Positions 43,686 to 51,749 of a stretch of 64,000 bases of DNA are shown piece after piece. The notes beneath the pieces are model-generated. The model was not told where the DNA came from. It worked only from the letters and a program-made list of their open reading frames with translations, and searched no databases. The stretch is from Deinococcus humi (lineage in GTDB: Bacteria; Deinococcota; Deinococci; Deinococcales; Deinococcaceae), in assembly GCF_014201875.1 (NCBI RefSeq), contig NZ_JACHFL010000014.1, positions 77,554 through 141,553 on the forward strand. Reading direction: 5' to 3'. The number at the start of each line of letters is the position of its first letter. Position 1 is the first letter of the stretch. The translations under genes and the position numbers were made by a program.

Positions 43686-44365
43686 TTCAGTTTCACAGCG
43701 TCACGCTGTCGTATCCCATCACGGGCACCCTGGCCCTGGACGACGTGAGCCTGCAAATCGGTAAGGGCGAATTCGCGTATCTGGTGGGGCATTCAGGGGC
43801 CGGGAAGAGCAGCTTTATGAATCTGGTGCTCAAGCGGGCGCTGCCCACCCGCGGCGAAGTGCGGGTAGCGGGACAGTCCCTCAAGCATTACCGGGGCCGG
43901 CGCACCGCGCTGCTGCGCCGGCGCATGGGGACGGTGTTCCAGGACAACCTGCTGCTCTCGCACCTGAACGCCTACGACAACGTAGCGTTCGCTCTGCGCG
44001 TCACGGGCGTGCACCAGCGTGAGTGGCCCGCCCGGGTCACGGCGGCGCTGCGGACCGTGGGCCTGGAACATAAGAAGTACGCCCTGCCAGTGCAACTGTC
44101 GCAGGGCGAGCAGCAACGCGTGGCCATCGCGCGGGCCATCGTGTCGGACCCGCCGCTGCTGCTGGCCGACGAACCCACCGGCAATCTGGACCCCGAGAAC
44201 AGCCGTGAGGTGCTCAAGGTCCTGCAGAACGTCAACCTGCGTGGCACCACCGTCGTGGTCGCCACGCACGCCCGCGATCTGGTGGAGAGCTACCGCCACC
44301 GCACGTTGACGCTGCGCAAGGGCAAGCTGGTGCGCGACGATCCGTACGGTGGGTACGCACTGTGA
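43682..44365 (+). CDS. ftsE: Cell-division ABC ATPase FtsE
   Basis: A 227-residue ATPase that with FtsX couples the divisome to wall amidases. The Walker A GHSGAGKSSF, Q-loop VFQDNLLL, signature LSQGEQQRVAIARA (LSxGE form, Gln in place of the second Gly) and Walker B LLLADEPTGNLD are present. The start is GTG 43682, with GGAGG (43671-43675) 6 nt upstream; the frame is open for 27 codons before this without a ribosome site. It is followed by ftsX and envC in the order expected of one operon. Confidence 0.95.
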   Translation: MIQFHSVTLSYPITGTLALDDVSLQIGKGEFAYLVGHSGAGKSSFMNLVLKRALPTRGEVRVAGQSLKHYRGRRTALLRRRMGTVFQDNLLLSHLNAYDNVAFALRVTGVHQREWPARVTAALRTVGLEHKKYALPVQLSQGEQQRVAIARAIVSDPPLLLADEPTGNLDPENSREVLKVLQNVNLRGTTVVVATHARDLVESYRHRTLTLRKGKLVRDDPYGGYAL

Positions 44366-44408
44366 TGCGGCAGGTGGCGCAGACTCCCAGCGACGCCGGG
44401 ACAGGCCA

Positions 44409-45272
44409 GTGATCTACCATCTTCGTCAGGCGCTGCTCGCCATGCGCGGCAATTTCACGGCCACGCTGGCGACGCTGGTCACCATGACCTTGACCCTGCT
44501 GATGCTGGGCTTCGTGCTGCTGCTCACCCTGAATGTAAACCGCACGCTGCGCCAGCTGGAATCTCAGGTAGAGGTGGCCGCTTTCCTGACGCCACAGGCG
44601 GACACCGCCGGTCTGCTGTCACAGGTCAGGGGGTTGCCCCAGGTGCGAGAGGCCCGGCTGGTGAGCAGCGCGCAGGTGCTCAACGAGATGAGCCAGATCT
44701 CGCCGTACACCCGCGACGCGGTGGGGCTGGTGGGCAACCCTTTTCCCGATACCCTGCGGATGAAGGTCAGCCGGGTGGAGGATTCGCGCGCGGTGGCCGC
44801 AGTGGTGGCGAATCTGAGCGGCGTGGACGATGTGGAGTACGGTGCGGGCTACGTGGACCCTACGGTCAAGACGCTGACTGCCGTGCGCGGGACGGGCTAC
44901 GCGCTGGTGGGCCTGCTGCTGTTGGGTACGCTGTTTAACATCCTGAACGCCGTACGGGTGGCGATGTACGCCCGCCGCGACGAGATCAGCGTGATGCGGC
45001 TGCTGGGGGCCACCCGCGCCTTCATCCGGATGCCGCACGTGATCGAGGGTCTGATCGTGGGCGTGCTGGCCGCCGCACTGGCGCTGGCGCTGCTGACCCC
45101 GGCCTACCTGGGGCTGGCCGGTCGCGTGCGCGAGCTGGCCCCGGTGTTTCCGGTGGTCACGGACCTTGGTACCCTGCTGCCGGTGCTGGGGGGCGTGGCC
45201 GCCCTGGGCATCCTGATAGGTTTTCTGGGCAGCCTATTTGCCAGCCGCCGTTACTTGCGGGAGCTGGAGTAG
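44409..45272 (+). CDS. ftsX: Cell-division permease-like protein FtsX
   Basis: A 287-residue membrane protein with four transmembrane segments: one near 22-44, then an extracytoplasmic domain (about 50-155), then three more near 165-190, 210-240 and 255-280. The MYARRDEISVMRLLGATRAFI segment is characteristic of FtsX. FtsX transmits the FtsE ATPase cycle to a periplasmic amidase activator. The start is GTG 44409 after the ftsE stop at 44365; an earlier ATG at 44349 would overlap ftsE. The stop codon overlaps the GTG of the envC gene. Confidence 0.94.
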   Translation: MIYHLRQALLAMRGNFTATLATLVTMTLTLLMLGFVLLLTLNVNRTLRQLESQVEVAAFLTPQADTAGLLSQVRGLPQVREARLVSSAQVLNEMSQISPYTRDAVGLVGNPFPDTLRMKVSRVEDSRAVAAVVANLSGVDDVEYGAGYVDPTVKTLTAVRGTGYALVGLLLLGTLFNILNAVRVAMYARRDEISVMRLLGATRAFIRMPHVIEGLIVGVLAAALALALLTPAYLGLAGRVRELAPVFPVVTDLGTLLPVLGGVAALGILIGFLGSLFASRRYLRELE

Positions 45273-46804
45273 TGGCCACAGGAACGCGGGGCGGGGCGGG
45301 ACGCGCGGGTCTTCTCTTACTGCTGGGGATGGTGCTACTCGGACCGGGGGCCGGTGGACAGACCACCTCACAGAAGTTGCAGCAATTGCAGCAGGAACTC
45401 CAGCAACAGCGCCAGCTGAGTGCGGCGCAGGCCAAGGAACTCAACCGCATTCGCAGAAGCATTCAGAACCTCAGCGCCCAGCAGAAAGAGGCGCTCGCAC
45501 AACTGGACACGCTGGCGGAGCAGGTGGCGGATCTGGAAAACGAGCTAGCGGTGCTGAACACCCGCACCGCGCTGGCCGAACGGCAACTGGCCGATACAGC
45601 CTCGCAACTGGGCATGACCAGCGCCCGCGTCGAACGGCTCAAGGGGGACGTGCGCGAGATCCTGAACCTGCAGTACCGCAGCCGCAGCAACGATTACCTG
45701 GGGTTGCTGTCGCAGTCGCGCAGTCTCTCGGATCTGCTGATCCGCCTGCGTTACGCCAACATGGCCGGGCAGTACAACACCCGCATCATTCAGACCCTCA
45801 AGGACGAGGTGGCCACGCTAGACGCGCAGCGGGCGCAGCAGGCCCAGCAGGCCCAGACCCTCAAGGACATCGGGGCGCGGCGCAACGCCGCCCTGGACCG
45901 TCTGAAGGCGCGGCGCGGCGAGCAGGGGCGCCTGCTGGCCAGTCTGCGCGACAGCGAGCAGGGCCAGCGTGCCCTGGCGGCCCAGAGGCAGGCAGACCGC
46001 GCCCTGACCGCCCGCACCATCGACGGACTGATCACCCAGGTCACGGCGGAACGCCAACGCATTGAGGCCGAGCGTCAGCGCCGACTGGAAGAGGAACGCA
46101 AGAGGCGAGAGGAGGAAGCACGCCGCATCCGCATCGCGCAGGAACGTGCCCGCCAGGAGGCGATCCGCCTGGCGGCAATTCGCGCCGAACAGGAGCGGAT
46201 TGCCCGCGAACAGGCGGCCCAGCGGGCCCGCGAGGCCGCCGAGCGTGCCAGACAGCTGGCCCGGCAGCAGGCTGAGGCCCAGGCCCGCGCCCAGGCCGCC
46301 CGCGAGGCCCAGCAGCAGGCCGCCCGCGAACAGCAGCAGCGCGCCAGGGAGCAGCAGCTTCAGCGTGAGCAGGCTGCTTTGCAGCAGCGCAGTCGGCAGG
46401 TGCAGGCCGCGCAGGACCGGGTGGTGCAGGAGTTGCAGCCCCTGCCTGCGGTCAGCGGCCCTCTGGAGTTTCCCTTGCCCGGTGGGCAGGTCAGCGCCGC
46501 TTACGGCAGTGGCGGTTCGCCCTGGGTGGTGTTGGCCGGGACCGACGGCTCACACGCAGTGGCGGCCCTAGAAGGAAACGTGCTGGCTGTCACGTATTAC
46601 GCCTCGCTGGGCTGGGTGGTGCTGGTGGACCATTCCAGCGCCATCAGCGCGTATTTCGGGCTGTCCGAACCGCTGGTCAGCGTCGGTACCCGCGTCGCGC
46701 GCGGCACGCCGCTGGGCACGGTGGGCGGCTCACAGATCATCGGCCCGCAGCGCATGGCCTTCCAATACCGTCTGGGCGGCGCCGCAGTGAATCCGGGGTT
46801 CTAA
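45272..46804 (+). CDS. envC: EnvC-like murein hydrolase activator
   Basis: A 510-residue exported protein. A hydrophobic signal (LLLLLGMVLLGPGAGG) is followed by a very long coiled coil of about 350 residues rich in Gln, Ala, Arg and Glu, then a C-terminal LytM/M23 domain from about 385. That domain lacks the zinc ligands of active M23 enzymes: AYFGLS replaces the usual YxHL, and MAFQYR replaces HLHFE. It is therefore an amidase activator like EnvC rather than a hydrolase. It begins with GTG at 45272, overlapping the ftsX stop by 1 nt, and completes the ftsE-ftsX-envC operon. Confidence 0.92.
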   Translation: MATGTRGGAGRAGLLLLLGMVLLGPGAGGQTTSQKLQQLQQELQQQRQLSAAQAKELNRIRRSIQNLSAQQKEALAQLDTLAEQVADLENELAVLNTRTALAERQLADTASQLGMTSARVERLKGDVREILNLQYRSRSNDYLGLLSQSRSLSDLLIRLRYANMAGQYNTRIIQTLKDEVATLDAQRAQQAQQAQTLKDIGARRNAALDRLKARRGEQGRLLASLRDSEQGQRALAAQRQADRALTARTIDGLITQVTAERQRIEAERQRRLEEERKRREEEARRIRIAQERARQEAIRLAAIRAEQERIAREQAAQRAREAAERARQLARQQAEAQARAQAAREAQQQAAREQQQRAREQQLQREQAALQQRSRQVQAAQDRVVQELQPLPAVSGPLEFPLPGGQVSAAYGSGGSPWVVLAGTDGSHAVAALEGNVLAVTYYASLGWVVLVDHSSAISAYFGLSEPLVSVGTRVARGTPLGTVGGSQIIGPQRMAFQYRLGGAAVNPGF

Positions 46805-46922
46805 CTACGCAATCCTGCTGGTCCTCGAACGAGGGGTCCAGGGTTGCACAGGTTGCCCGCACCAAGAAAGACCGGCGAATTCGTCCACGCAGCTTCGTGG
46901 CCTCGGTTACACTATGGGAGAT

Positions 46923-47669
46923 ATGAAAAGTTCTCCTAAGAACGCTGTTGTAGCAGTGAGTGGAAGCGCATTGATGATGTCGCTGCTTACCGCCTGTCCC
47001 AGGATCCCTTCACCGCCATCTTCCTCCACAATTCTGGAATTCCGCTTTCCAGACACGGCCCTGACAGGCAATTTGACTCTGGCCGCCTTCTTCTTTCAAG
47101 AAAGTTCGGACCCAGCCCAGCGGGTGCAGGTACTGACCAAAGGGACGCTCACCCGGGATGGAAACTACGCCTATCCGGGCGACTCCAACTCGGGCGCCAT
47201 AGTCAACGGCGGCACGTTGCAACTGGCCTCCTATGCGTTGGACCCTCTCAAAAACAATGTGGCCTGCCTGGCTCCCTTCAAGACGGGTGAGGCTGCGGGA
47301 CTGCAGAATGTGGTGGTGACACCGGACACGGTCAAGACCTGCAACGTGTATTTCACCCTGTTCCGCGAGGCCAACGGCAACGGCAAACCCGACAAGAGTG
47401 AGGAAGTGTTCAACACACACGACATCTACAGCTATGCCGATACGGCCTTCAGTTACAGCTTTTCCAGCACGGATGGCAAGTCGGAGGAGAGGGGCACGCG
47501 CGTCTCTGGCTGGAGTCTGGTGCGCCATGAGGTGCTGCAACCCACGGCCACGCCCGGTCAGTACCGCGTGACCATGAACAGCGTTCTCGCCCCCGACCAG
47601 GGCCTGACCATCCGGCTGCACGAGCCGACCAACCGCCTGATCTCGATGGGCCTGGGAGGTCTGAAATGA
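46923..47669 (+). CDS. Putative lipoprotein with EF-hand-like loop, paralog 1
   Basis: A 248-residue exported protein I do not recognise by family. The signal peptide ends with the lipobox LLTAC (Cys near 25). The mature part has a beta-rich start (EFRFPDTALTGNLTLAAFF) and a Ca2+-loop-like stretch REANGNGKPDKSEEVF near 150-165. The region after it aligns with the next gene: THDIYSYADTAFSYSF and GWSLVRHEV match THDRVAYASQPFTVSF and GWSRAEHYV. TACACT (46908-46913) and a GGGAG stretch precede the ATG; an ATG 9 nt earlier is also possible. It overlaps the next gene by an ATGA junction. Confidence 0.72.
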   Translation: MKSSPKNAVVAVSGSALMMSLLTACPRIPSPPSSSTILEFRFPDTALTGNLTLAAFFFQESSDPAQRVQVLTKGTLTRDGNYAYPGDSNSGAIVNGGTLQLASYALDPLKNNVACLAPFKTGEAAGLQNVVVTPDTVKTCNVYFTLFREANGNGKPDKSEEVFNTHDIYSYADTAFSYSFSSTDGKSEERGTRVSGWSLVRHEVLQPTATPGQYRVTMNSVLAPDQGLTIRLHEPTNRLISMGLGGLK

Positions 47670-48298
47670 AGCGCATGAACCTGCTGGCCCTGAGCGGGCT
47701 GGGCCTGCTGCTGGCGTCGTGCTCGGCGGGCAACGCCGATGCGCCCGACGGGGGCCGCCCACCACTGCCCACGGGCGTGGAGGTTCGTTTTCCCGCCGCC
47801 CCCGCGAACACTTACCTGTCCCTGCTGACCCAGGAGGGCACGAGTGTGTACCAGCGCAGCGTGGCCGCCGGAGCCACCCGCATCGAGGTTGATCCAGACG
47901 GGTGGAAGGCTGAGGAGAAGAACGCGCAGGACGTGACCTTGCTGCTGCCTGCCGGGATCGTGGAAGGCAGCGTGAAGGCGAACATCGGTGACGCGCAGGC
48001 ACGTTTTCTGCACTGGTCGATGTGGCAGGATCACAACACCAACGGCACCCGCGATGACGGCGAGACCCTGAACCTGATGACACATGACCGCGTGGCCTAC
48101 GCCAGTCAGCCGTTCACGGTCAGCTTCAAGACTGCCGCGCCCAACATGCAGCAGGCCTGGAAGCTGAACGGGGGCTGGTCCCGCGCCGAGCATTACGTGT
48201 ACTTGCCCGAAGGGAGTCAGACCTACATCCGCAGTCTGGAAAGCAATCCGGTCCAGCGCTACACCCTGCATGTGGAGACGCCGATCACAAGTCAGTGA
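47666..48298 (+). CDS. Putative lipoprotein with EF-hand-like loop, paralog 2
   Basis: A 210-residue protein with lipoprotein signal MKRMNLLALSGLGLLLASC (lipobox LLASC). The mature part starts EVRFPAAPANTYLSLL and contains DHNTNGTRDDGETLN, which fits a D-x-N-x-N-G-x-x-D-x-x-E calcium loop better than its paralog does. It is clearly homologous to the upstream gene and translationally coupled to it (ATGA overlap, GGAGG 6 nt before ATG). Function is unknown. The pair is probably an envelope-exposed, metal-binding product of a tandem duplication. Confidence 0.75.
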   Translation: MKRMNLLALSGLGLLLASCSAGNADAPDGGRPPLPTGVEVRFPAAPANTYLSLLTQEGTSVYQRSVAAGATRIEVDPDGWKAEEKNAQDVTLLLPAGIVEGSVKANIGDAQARFLHWSMWQDHNTNGTRDDGETLNLMTHDRVAYASQPFTVSFKTAAPNMQQAWKLNGGWSRAEHYVYLPEGSQTYIRSLESNPVQRYTLHVETPITSQ

Positions 48299-48384
48299 AA
48301 CTTATGATCTCCTAAGCGCTTGCCCTCTTCAGATCAGATCATCAAAGGTTTATTAAGGCTCGTTAGATCTCGCAGTTGCTAAAT

Positions 48385-48510
48385 TGTCTGGCAACGAGGG
48401 AGTAGCCACCTGCTGAAAGCAGGGAAATGCATCGTCAATACGGGCTTAAATCCCGGTGCATTTCTGAAACGGCGAGACTCGGCACGTGAAGGCGTGCCGG
48501 GTCTTTTTTG
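48385..48510 (+). promoter_or_regulatory. yybP-ykoY manganese riboswitch with terminator expression platform
   Basis: The leader of terC carries the conserved yybP-ykoY features: GAGGGAGTAGCC at about 48396-48407, a variable hairpin (CCTGCTGAAAGCAGG), CGTCAATACGGG at 48432-48443, and GGCGAGACTCGG at 48471-48482. The closing stem can form between ACGAG (48394-48398) and CTCGG (48478-48482). The latter overlaps the left arm of a terminator, CGGCACG (48480-48486) with CGTGCCG (48493-48499), followed by a run of six T. Binding of Mn2+ would hold the aptamer closed and prevent termination. A TAAATT at 48380-48385 may be the -10. The family is a known Mn2+ sensor and commonly controls TerC proteins. 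Confidence 0.85.
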
Positions 48511-48558
48511 GTCCCTGGCCCTTCCCCAGACGGGGCGTCTTCGGTGCAAGGAGACGGT

Positions 48559-49572
48559 ATGGATCTTTCCTTTCTGACGCTGACTGAGTGGCTGGGTAAA
48601 CCCGTGTGGATGTGGGTGACTTTCCTGGGCGTGGTGATTGCCCTGATGGCCTTTGACCTGGGTGTGCTGGAAAAACGCCGCAAGAGGAAGCTGCCTGCCG
48701 ATGACGACGGCGTGATGGGCGTGGGCCAGAGCCTGTGGTTGTCTGCTTTCTACATTGCTATTGCGCTGATCTACGGCGTTTGGGTGTGGCTGACACTGGG
48801 CCGCGAGTCGGGGATGGCCTTTTACACCGGTTTCGCGCTGGAGAAGGCGCTAGCGCTGGACAACGTGTTTGTGATCAGTCTGATCTTTGCCTTCTTCGCC
48901 ATTCCGCTGAAGCTGCAACGTCGGGTACTGTTGTGGGGCATTTTGGGCGTGATCGTGCTGCGGGCGATCATGATCGGCCTCGGCACGGCGCTGGTCACCC
49001 AGTTCGACTGGGTGCTGTGGATCTTCGGCGCGTTCCTGCTGTTCACGGGCATCAAGATGCTCCGTGGCGGCGACGAGGAGCACGACTTCTCGAATAACAG
49101 ACTGCTGGTGTGGCTGCGTAAGCACCTCCGCATAACCGACACCCTGCATGGTGAGCGCTTTACGGTCAAGCAGATGGTGAACGGGAAACTCAAGACCTTC
49201 GCCACACCACTGTTGCTGGCGCTGATCATGGTGGAGACCGCCGACGTGATCTTCGCCGTGGACTCGATTCCGGCCATTTTCGCCATCACGCAGGACCCAT
49301 TCATCGTTTACACCTCCAACATCTTCGCCATCCTGGGCTTGCGGGCACTGTACTTCGCGCTGGCGGCCATGGTTCACCGCTTCGAGTACCTCAAGCCGGC
49401 GCTGTCGCTGGTCCTGGTTTTCATTGGCCTCAAGATCTTCTACGCCCAGCTGTGGGGCAAGCTTGATCCGGCCATCAGTCTGGGCGTGACCATGAGTTTG
49501 CTGGCCGGTGGCGTGATCATCAGCCTGATCAAGACCCGTCCAGCCGCCAGCGAGCCGCCCGCGTCGCTGTAA
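48559..49572 (+). CDS. TerC-family membrane protein (probable Mn2+ exporter)
   Basis: A 337-residue integral membrane protein with about nine hydrophobic segments. The TerC signatures are FALEKALALDNVFVISLIFAFF and MVETADVIFAVDSIPAIFAI, each with membrane-embedded acidic residues that may bind a divalent cation. TerC proteins of this type are linked to manganese efflux or metalation of exported enzymes, which fits the riboswitch in its leader. ATG 48559 is chosen: AAGGAG (48548-48553) precedes it by 5 nt, and upstream codons lie in the terminator region. In a genus that relies on high Mn, regulated export is physiologically plausible. A terminator follows. Confidence 0.93.
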   Translation: MDLSFLTLTEWLGKPVWMWVTFLGVVIALMAFDLGVLEKRRKRKLPADDDGVMGVGQSLWLSAFYIAIALIYGVWVWLTLGRESGMAFYTGFALEKALALDNVFVISLIFAFFAIPLKLQRRVLLWGILGVIVLRAIMIGLGTALVTQFDWVLWIFGAFLLFTGIKMLRGGDEEHDFSNNRLLVWLRKHLRITDTLHGERFTVKQMVNGKLKTFATPLLLALIMVETADVIFAVDSIPAIFAITQDPFIVYTSNIFAILGLRALYFALAAMVHRFEYLKPALSLVLVFIGLKIFYAQLWGKLDPAISLGVTMSLLAGGVIISLIKTRPAASEPPASL

Positions 49573-49592
49573 GGGTGATCTTTAAAACAGGA

Positions 49593-49624
49593 AGGGGCAG
49601 CAGAATATATCTGCTGCCCCTTTC
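49593..49624 (+). terminator. Terminator after terC (possibly bidirectional)
   Basis: AGGGGCAGCAGA (49593-49604) pairs exactly with TCTGCTGCCCCT (49610-49621) over 12 bp with a 5-nt loop, followed by TT. The convergent frnE gene ends 54 nt further on. Confidence 0.85.
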
Positions 49625-49677
49625 GTGAGCTGTCCTGAGGGAATCAGCCCCTCCACGATCTGCCCGAGCCCTTTGGT

Positions 49678-50445
49678 CTATTGCCGTGCCGGCACCGCGC
49701 ACTGGCCGTCCTCACAACCCTCGGCGTCGTTCTGCGCCCCCAGCAGCGTCAGCGGCGCGGGGTGTGTCTCGGTCCAGACCTGCTCCAGTGCGCCGCGAAA
49801 CACTTCCGCTCCTTGCGCGCCGCTGACGCCGTACTTGCCGCCCAGCACGAAGAACGGCACACCGCTAATGCCGAGGGCCTGCGCCTGCGCCTCGTCCTGA
49901 CGGACGGCCCCGGCATACTTGCCGCTCTCCAGGGCCGTGCGGACCTCCGGAGCGTTCAAACCGACCTGCTCGGCCAGCGTCACCAGGGTTTCTACATCGC
50001 CCACATGCTGTCCTTCGGACATGTAAGCGCTCAGCAGCTGCTCCTTCATGGCGTCCTGTTTGCCGTGTTCGGCGGCCAGATGGATCAGCTGGTGCGCCAG
50101 GAAGGTGTTGGTCAGACGCGTCTTCTCGAAGTGGTATTCGAGACCCTCGCCCGCCGCCGTCTGGGTCATGCTGTCCAGCATTTCCTGTGCCTGGGCCGAC
50201 GTGCGGCCATACTTTTGGGCCAGCATCTCACCCATCTGGAGGGGGGTATTGCTGGGCGCCGTGGGGTCCAGCTCGAAGCTGTGCCACACAATTTCAACCT
50301 GATCGCGCTGGGGGAAGTCGTGCAGGGCCGCCTCGAAGCGCCGCTTGCCGACATAGCACCACGGACAGGCGATATCAGACCAGATGTCCACACGCAACTT
50401 GTCGGGCGCGGAAGGCGCGAAAGGGTTGGAAGCAGTGGCAGTCAT
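49678..50445 (-). CDS. frnE: FrnE-type DsbA-family oxidoreductase
   Basis: A 255-residue thioredoxin-fold disulfide isomerase of the DsbA/FrnE group. The active site CPWC is at 27-30 (WSDIACPWC), the cis-proline is in ISGVPFFVLGG, and the C-terminal tail has C244-x4-C249 (CEDGQC). The extra CX4C is a known feature of Deinococcus FrnE, reported to be involved in stress and radiation tolerance. It has no signal peptide. The start is ATG 50445: TATGAT (50457-50452) lies 6 nt before it. The upstream AT-rich stretch does not show a convincing damage-response palindrome. Confidence 0.92.
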   Translation of the reverse strand: MTATASNPFAPSAPDKLRVDIWSDIACPWCYVGKRRFEAALHDFPQRDQVEIVWHSFELDPTAPSNTPLQMGEMLAQKYGRTSAQAQEMLDSMTQTAAGEGLEYHFEKTRLTNTFLAHQLIHLAAEHGKQDAMKEQLLSAYMSEGQHVGDVETLVTLAEQVGLNAPEVRTALESGKYAGAVRQDEAQAQALGISGVPFFVLGGKYGVSGAQGAEVFRGALEQVWTETHPAPLTLLGAQNDAEGCEDGQCAVPARQ

Positions 50446-50502
50446 AAATACATCATACTCTGATTTACAAAACAAAGCATGAGATGGAGCCCATGCTGAG
50501 CC

Positions 50503-50916
50503 TCAGCGGTCTCCGCGGTCACAGGCGGTTCCGTTGCGGTTGGAATCGAGTCCGGTCCGGTAGCCCGATTTGCCGACGCGGATCGGTGCAGCTCCGGCGG
50601 CGCGCAGGGCAGCACAACTGGCGTAGTACACGTTGCCCGGACCGATCAGTGCCGCGCTGCCGCTGACTGGGCGCATCAGTGAGCGGGCGATATAGCCGCC
50701 GCGCCCCTGGTACGTGGTGCGGCACCACTCGCCTGCACAGGCGACCGTCAACAGGGTGCCGCCCGGAACGGTCCGCACGATCTGGCCGGCCACGGATGGC
50801 GTCCGGCGCAGATTGGCGGCAGACGTCGTGGTGGCTGTCGCGGCCTCCGCCAGGCCCAGCAGGCCCGCGCTCGACAGGCTTAGGACCAATGCCAGCTTCT
50901 TGATCGAGATGTTCAT
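50503..50916 (-). CDS. Secreted SH3b-Excalibur protein
   Basis: A 137-residue exported protein. The signal peptide is LALVLSLSSAGLLGLAEA. A bacterial SH3 domain follows (ANLRRTPSVAGQIVRTVPGG through GYIARSLM, about 33-82), and the C-terminus is an Excalibur-type calcium-binding domain (YYASCAALRAAGAAP and the loop DSNRNGTACD, about 97-135). Such proteins associate with the cell wall; the ligand is unknown. ATG 50916 is where the signal peptide starts, with CACGCT 6 nt upstream as a variant -10. It converges with nothing and lies 57 nt before frnE's start on the same strand, so the genes are head to tail with frnE downstream. Confidence 0.87.
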   Translation of the reverse strand: MNISIKKLALVLSLSSAGLLGLAEAATATTTSAANLRRTPSVAGQIVRTVPGGTLLTVACAGEWCRTTYQGRGGYIARSLMRPVSGSAALIGPGNVYYASCAALRAAGAAPIRVGKSGYRTGLDSNRNGTACDRGDR

Positions 50917-51037
50917 AGCCCCAGCGTGACATGCCGATTCCCTGGCCCCATGAGCCGGGGCTGAGACGAGTCCCCATAGTTGGGGCATTGTCTTGGAGCA
51001 GGCTGGGGACGGTCTCCCGGCCTGTACAGTGCGGAGC

Positions 51038-51688
51038 GTGCATGAACTGTTGCCGCCGCCGATCACGCTGCAAGCGGGACTGCACTGGCTCGATCTGATC
51101 GGAGTACTGGCCTTCGCGCTGTCGGGAGCGCTGCTGGCCGTCCGCAAGCGCTTCGATCTGTTCGGGGTGCTGGTGCTGGGCTGCGTGACAGCGGTGGGCG
51201 GTGGAGCCATCCGTGACACCCTGACCGGGCAGACACCGCCCCTGTTCCTGCGTGACGAATCCTACCTGTACGCGGCACTGCTGGGGTCGGTGCTGGCCTT
51301 CGGCTTCGGCGAGCGGCTGGCCCGGTTCGAGCGCGCCATCAGCCTGTTCGATTCGGCGGGGCTGGCACTGTTCGCCGCGAGCGGAGCCCTGGGGGCAATC
51401 AATTTCGGGCTGGGGCCGCTGGGCGTGGTCTTTACGGGGGCGATCAGCGGGGTGGGCGGGGGCATCATCCGTGACCTGATCGCCAACGAGGTGCCGGAAG
51501 TCATGTACCGCCGCGATCAGCTGTACGCCACGGCGGCGGCGGCGGGCGCGTTGGCGGTGCTGCTGCTCTACCCGCACGTCACGCCGTTCGAGGCGCAAGT
51601 GGGCGGTGTGCTCACTGTGATCGCGCTGCGCTGGATCTCGCGCCGGGGCTGGGTGAGGCTGCCGGTGCGGCGGCTTCCAGAAGGCTGA
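51038..51688 (+). CDS. TRIC-family cation channel (UPF0126/YadS)
   Basis: A 216-residue membrane protein with seven hydrophobic segments built from an internal repeat. Each half has a glycine-rich pore motif: GGGAIRDTLTG and GGGIIRDLIAN. Bacterial TRIC proteins form K+-permeable trimers. The start is GTG 51038, with TACAGT (51025-51030) 7 nt upstream; an in-frame ATG at 50993 lies before this promoter element. It is divergent from the SH3b-Excalibur gene. Confidence 0.92.
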   Translation: MHELLPPPITLQAGLHWLDLIGVLAFALSGALLAVRKRFDLFGVLVLGCVTAVGGGAIRDTLTGQTPPLFLRDESYLYAALLGSVLAFGFGERLARFERAISLFDSAGLALFAASGALGAINFGLGPLGVVFTGAISGVGGGIIRDLIANEVPEVMYRRDQLYATAAAAGALAVLLLYPHVTPFEAQVGGVLTVIALRWISRRGWVRLPVRRLPEG

Positions 51689-51749
51689 GGCGGCAGTGTC
51701 TGCTCCTTCTCCCACCGTCGTGCCGCAGCTGACGCGCTAGAAAACGGTC

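Noticed and set aside
50446..50480. Damage-response palindrome upstream of frnE
   Set aside because: I searched the AT-rich stretch because frnE is reported as stress-inducible, but the half-sites do not match one another or the remembered consensus.
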